Shown: piece by piece, positions 12,901-18,900 of the stretch
How the letters are laid out: every line of letters starts with the position of its first letter
Numbering within the stretch: the stretch's first letter is position 1
NCBI GenBank assembly: GCA_947624205.1
Contig: CANQJI010000019.1
Coordinates: 1 to 36,620 of the forward strand
Direction: 5' to 3'
Origin: an uncultured Akkermansia sp.
Lineage (GTDB): Bacteria > Verrucomicrobiota > Verrucomicrobiia > Verrucomicrobiales > Akkermansiaceae
DNA: 36,620 nucleotides
The notes under the pieces: model-generated
Seen by the model: the letters and a program-made list of their open reading frames with translations, nothing else
What the model was told of the DNA's origin: nothing
Databases searched by the model: none
Program-made: the position numbers and the translations under genes

Positions 12901-15900
12901 CGAGCTGGTGTGGAAGGACGACGTCACCGGCCTGGCGACCGACGTGCTGGGTAGGGAGCAGATCGGCTTTGATGGTGGGCTCACTCTGAGCTATCGCGGC
13001 GGAGGCGGGCTGAAGACCCTGTGCCTCTCCTTCGATCTCTTCGATATCTTCACGGAAGATAAGAAACTGACCCTTGATCTCTCGGGACTGTCCGCGTCCA
13101 CGTATCAGACCGGCATCGATCTGGGCATCGTGGCAGAGAGTGAAAAGGATCTGACGAAATTCGAGCAATACGTTCAACTCGTCGTTGGGGAAGAATGGAA
13201 GAGCAGCTACGAATGGAGACAGGCGGCAGAAGGAGGCTACCACCTGTACCTGACGCTGGACGGGGAGATTCCTTCCGACGTCTGGGGGGATGAAGCCTGG
13301 GGGAAAGTCGGCGGGCTCTCCGGGGCTCCGTTGGAGACGGACTTCGAGGGGAAAACCTGGAGCGGCGGAACCGAATTTGATGGCGAGGGCACGAATGGCT
13401 TTGCCTCTCACGCGTTGCAGCTTGCGAGGAATGACATGTATACGGACGGCGGGCGGACCATCATCCGACTGACGGCGGGTTCGAGTGTGGAGTACGCCAG
13501 TGTGGTGGGCGGCAGGATCTTTGCCGAGGGAGAGACGACCGAGGATCTGAATTACTCGAGCTACATCGACTTCAAGTGTGACGAGGGAGCGGAGAACAAG
13601 CACCTGCACTTGCTGGTGGGCGGCGCGAGCTGCCTGGCGAGCGATGGACGCGCCAACTACGCGGGCTTCACCGGGAATACGCACATCCAGGTGACAGGCG
13701 GCGAGGTGGACTACATCGTGGGCGGCAACCACGTGAACAACTCCTCGTTCACCTTCCATGGCAACAGCTTCATCAGCGTCTTCCGCGGCAGCGAGGTGAA
13801 GGGCGGCATCGTGGGCGGCAGCACGCTGACGAGCGGTTCGACAGAGGCATCGATCTGCGAATTCTCCGGCAACAGCCACATCTTCATCTACGAGGTGCTG
13901 GGGATCGGCGCGACGGGCGCTCCGAAGATGTCCGACGGCACGCCTGAGGAGAATTCGGGGAACTGGGGCTCCTTTGCGGCAGTGGTGGGCGGCAATGCGT
14001 GGATCGACGCCAGCGGAGTCGGGGAGACGGGGAATGTTCAACCGAAGTTCTTCGGAAACTCGTCCATCACGCTGGATCTCGTCGGGGAGCATGACGGAGG
14101 AACGGCAGCAAAAGAAGGTAACTTCGACAAGGCGATTGTGGGCGGCAACTTCACCACGACGGCATCGGAGACCGGCACCGGCGAAAGAAAGACGAGCTTT
14201 GCGGGCAATGCGACCATTGACATCACGGCGGAAGAAGGGCACACCTTCACGGCGGGCATCAACGGCGCGAGCCGACGCGAGGCTGCCGGCGGAGGAGAGA
14301 CGGTGTTCGAGGGCGACACGAGCATTACGATCAACGGCGGCAAGTACCGGGAGGCGATCGCGGGCGGTATGTGGTTCGCGGACACGGCGACGGGAGATCA
14401 CGCCATGACCTTCACGGGTAACACGGAGGTCACGCTGGAGAGCGGGCACTTCCGGAGCGTGGTGGGCGGCAGTATCACGCTGGCCGGCAGCGGAGCCCAG
14501 GGGACGACGAAGGGTCGCACGCACGTCGTGATCGGAGGAGAGGAAACGGGCAGCGTTGCCTTTGGTAGCTCGGAAGAAAAATCCCTCGTGGTCGGCGGTG
14601 ATTACTACAGCAACACCGGCGGCAGCAGCACGCGCGATGGCGACACTTCCGTTGAAATCAAGGGAGGAACGTTCGAGAGCGTCCGCATTGTGGGCGGCGA
14701 CTACGCCGAGTATGCCGGACCGGGGAAGGCCTTGACGACGGAGATGGGAGCAATCAGCCTGACCATCGGCGGCGGAAGCATCACGGGCGACGTGATCGGC
14801 GGCAGCTACGTGACGGGCAATGGAGAGGGCAGCGGCATGACGGTCGGTAATGTGGAGCTGACCATCGACGGCGGCACCATCACGGGCAACGTGATCGGCG
14901 GGCATTACAGCGACGTGACGGGCGCGTTGGATACTCTGACGAGCGGGAACATCACGCTGAACCTCAATGGCGGCAGTGTCACGGGCGACGTGTATGCCGC
15001 AGGCTGGCATAAGTCGGCGCAGACTTCTGAGACGGGGGCGGTGATTGTCAACATCGGGAAGGACTTTGCGTTCGACGAGGGAGAGCATGTACTCTCCGGC
15101 GGCTACAAAAAGGAGGGAGCGGGTGATGCGTCCAGCGTGGGGAATGCGAGCCTCGTCATCAACGGGTCGCATACGATGGAGAACGTAGTGCTGCAGGACT
15201 TTGATGCGATCAGCAATGCGGCCGAAGTGACGGCGAAAGCACTGGTGCTGTCCTCTGACGAAGTGGAAAAATTCACGAAGAAGGGAACGGGCACGCTGAA
15301 AGTCGGGTCCATCTCGAATGCCTTGCCGGCGGGGCAGTCCTTCAACGGCAACCTGTCCATCGAGGGCGGGTGCATTGAGGTAGGCGGAGCGCTGACGCTG
15401 GGAGGCGGCAGTCTGAAATTCAACCTGAGTGACACCTCACTGAACAGAGGAACGGCTGAGAATGCCTACCTGAAGGTGACGGGAGGGCTGGATTTTGCTG
15501 CCGGGCAATTCGGCGAGTATGGAGAAGGGAGGATCGGACTATCCCTCGGGGAGGGCATCACCGGATTGGAAGCGGGGACGTATTACCTCATCACCGGCAT
15601 CAGCACGGCTGAGCTCAAGACGGACAACCTCGGCGATTACTTCGACCTCGATGGTGTGGAGGAAGTGTTAGCGGCATGGGAGCAGAGTCAGCAGTCCGAT
15701 CCGAGCAACGAATACGACGCGCGGCTCGAGAGAAGGGGCGACAGCCTCGTGCTGAGTCTCTCTGCGACCAATCCTGAGATGTGGGTTTGGAAGGGAGGCG
15801 ATGGGGCGAGCTGGAGCAACACGGACACGTCCACATCCCAGGACACCCCCTGGAAACACGATAAAGAGGACTCGTCTGCTGTCGCTGGAGCGTCGGATGT

Positions 15901-18900
15901 GTACTTCGACTTCACGGGCGAAGGGGAAGGCGAGGTCGAGGTGCAGGGGAATGTGACGCCGGGGAATGTGCACGTGCGAGGAGATTATACTTTCACGGGT
16001 GATGGAAGCATCGAGTTGTCAGACACGTTCTACGTGGAGGGCGGGCGAGCGGAGCTCCAGACGGAGGGTAATGAGATTCCGAGGGTGGAACTTCAAGCCG
16101 GGCAGCTTGTTCTGGCAAGCGACAGTGCGGTGAGTGACACGACCGAGATCTTCATGAAGGGCGGTGCGCTGGTCATTGAAGAGAGCCGAACCGAGAACAA
16201 CGGAGACGGGGCACTTTACATGTCCGGGCTGGCGGACAATGTGCTGTCGAAGGTGAAGCTCGATTCGAACATGGCGCTTCAGCTGCAGGTGGGCAAGACC
16301 TACGCCGAATTTGTGCAGTATCTCGAGGACAACGGGCAGACGGTGGACGACTATCAAGCGCCGGAGGATACGGTTGCCTTGGGCGGAAACCCCGAGGAAG
16401 CGAACGGAGCTCTGACGGGCGCGCTGCACTACGGCGTGAGCAAGACGGGACGCTTCGGGCTGACCATCGAATGGAAGGGGCAGGCAGATGCTGAGTACAA
16501 AGGCGCGATCGACGTGCGCGAAGGGCGGTTGACCTACAAGATGCACGGTGGCAGCGCCGGGTTGACCGGTGACATCCACGTGGCGGAAGGGGCGACACTG
16601 AACCTGCAGGCCACGGATGACGGCACGCTGGAGATGCGGACCGCCTTCCGGAATGGGAATACCGCGGACGGAGACTGGGAGGTAACCAAGAAGAGCCTGG
16701 GCGAGGGATTTGACGCACGGAGGCGCGTGGAGATCGGCGCCGAAGGCGACCATGGCACCTACGAGATGCACGCGGACAACAGCGAATTCGAGGGTGTCAT
16801 CGCCATGGTGGGTGATGGTACGCAAGATACCGTGCATCTGGACAACAGCAGCGTGCTGGGCGGAGCGAGGACTGATCTCCGACTCGCCGGGCGCGCCCTC
16901 GTGTTCGGCGGAAGCGGGAGCACGACGGAGGTGAGCGTGCGGAGCCTGGAGGTTGCCGGCACGAACCTGGTGGGCGGTTATGAGCGCAGCGGGGGAACGA
17001 ATCCGAATGCTGCCGTGACCCTCACAACGACGGAGGGAATCACCGGCGATGGCGTGCTGGCGAATGCCTGGGGGACGAACGGCGGGCAGCAGCTGAAGTT
17101 CGAGCACACCTACAACGGCAAGATGGCAGGCTTCACGGGCACGGTTGTGGCGGGGCTGGTGACGGCTGAGACGCAGGCAGTCACACGCGCAATTGAGCCG
17201 GCGAGCTCTGCTTCTTCCTGGAGTTTGAACCTCACCGATTTGGGGAGTGACCAGGAGAGCAACGATCCGCTGCATTACCGCTTCAACATGGCGGGAACGG
17301 GAACCATCATTCTGAGCACGGCGGATGATGCTATACTGGACGGCAGAATTGGCGATGACGAATTCGGCAATGCGTTGAATCTGACGTCTGCGGTTGGTGA
17401 CGGCAGCCACACCATCACCCTGACCAACAAGGATAACACGGCCACGGGCACGCTGAATACCGGCGACGACATCATTGTGTTGGACGGACGGGGAGCGACC
17501 TGGAGCGGATCACGGCTGGAAGGCGGGGGCGAATTCCGCCTGAAGGAAGGCACACTGCTGCAGGCGATGACCAGGACCACCCTCGGAACCAGGTTCACGG
17601 TGGATGCCACCGGTGTGGTGGATGTGGGAGGTACGGAAGGTCGTGAATTTGACTCCATCACGATCCATGGCAGCGAAAAGGGCGCTGAGGAAACCGGAAG
17701 CGGACGCTTGAAAGGAGTTGGGGGAGACATCACCGTGGGTGCCGGAACCAACATGACCCTGATCTTCGACGAGAGGAGCATCACGAATTCGTCGGCAGCG
17801 GGCGAGGCACTGGTGGAATTCGAGGACGGCGGGAAAGGGCATAAGCTGGAGGTGAAGAAGCAGAGCGAGACGTATGACGAGAATCAGGACGGACTTGTGA
17901 TCGACTTCACGAACGAGGCGTTGCTGGATATTCTGGAGAGGCACCGACAAGAGGATGCCGAAACCTGGCTGCGGGTGACCAACGGTGAGTTGACATTCAC
18001 CGGATTCGCGGCGGATGAGGATCCGGAGTTGAGGGTCTTCACGGGATCCGCAAACGCGGAACTGCTGGCGAATCTGGGCTTCAACTTCAACGGCGTGGAG
18101 GGCGGCAGCATCGCGCTGAGCGGTTCGAGCAAGAATGTGTACCTCGTGCTGAGCGAGAAACGCGAGAGCGCCGGGCAGCCCGACAGCGTCGAAGTCAGGG
18201 AAGACGGCGATGCCTTCGACCGCCTGCAGGAGGCGAGGGCCGTGGTGGTGGATGAAGGGACAACATTCACGCTGCAGTTTGTGGAGGACGGCGAGGAGTC
18301 GGCGAACCTGAACAACCTGGTGGGTCTGGAAGGCTCGGAGCTGAAAGTGACGGGCGAGAGCGGGACAGTGCACCTTGTGAACGCACGGTTCGACGATCCG
18401 GACGAAGTCGGCTTCGGCAAGGAACACAGCGAGCATATCGTCGATGGTCAGGGGCACGAGGTGAATGCCAAGGATCAGGACGGCTTCGATGTCCGCGGGC
18501 AGGATACCGTCTTTGAAGGCACGATCGGCAGCAATGTCGCGGGAGTGGACTTCGTGAAGGACGGAGCCGGACGACTCACGGTGGGCAGTGCGGCGACCGG
18601 CAATGGAGGGATCAACGTAGCGGGTGACCTCAGGCTGGAGGAAGGTGGCATCACCCTGCAGGGCAATGCTGCTCAGGACGGAAACAGGCTTGGCTCGCTC
18701 ACCTTCGGTTATACGGACGCGGAGAGCAACACCGGACTGACGCTCACGAATGGCGCCGACATCGGGGTGCAGGACATCGTCGAGGACGGGGCGCCTGCCG
18801 GAGGGATCGGGAAGCAGGGCGGAAACATTACCCTGGGCAAGGACAGCGAATTTACCTTCAATAACTCCGGAAGAGGGGGCGCTGCCGGCACCACGCTGAA

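Noticed and set aside
12494..15172. An 892-codon open frame on the minus strand inside the giant gene
   Set aside because: It mirrors the codon bias of the repetitive plus-strand gene; its product is rich in His/Arg/Ala, has no recognisable domain and no start signal.
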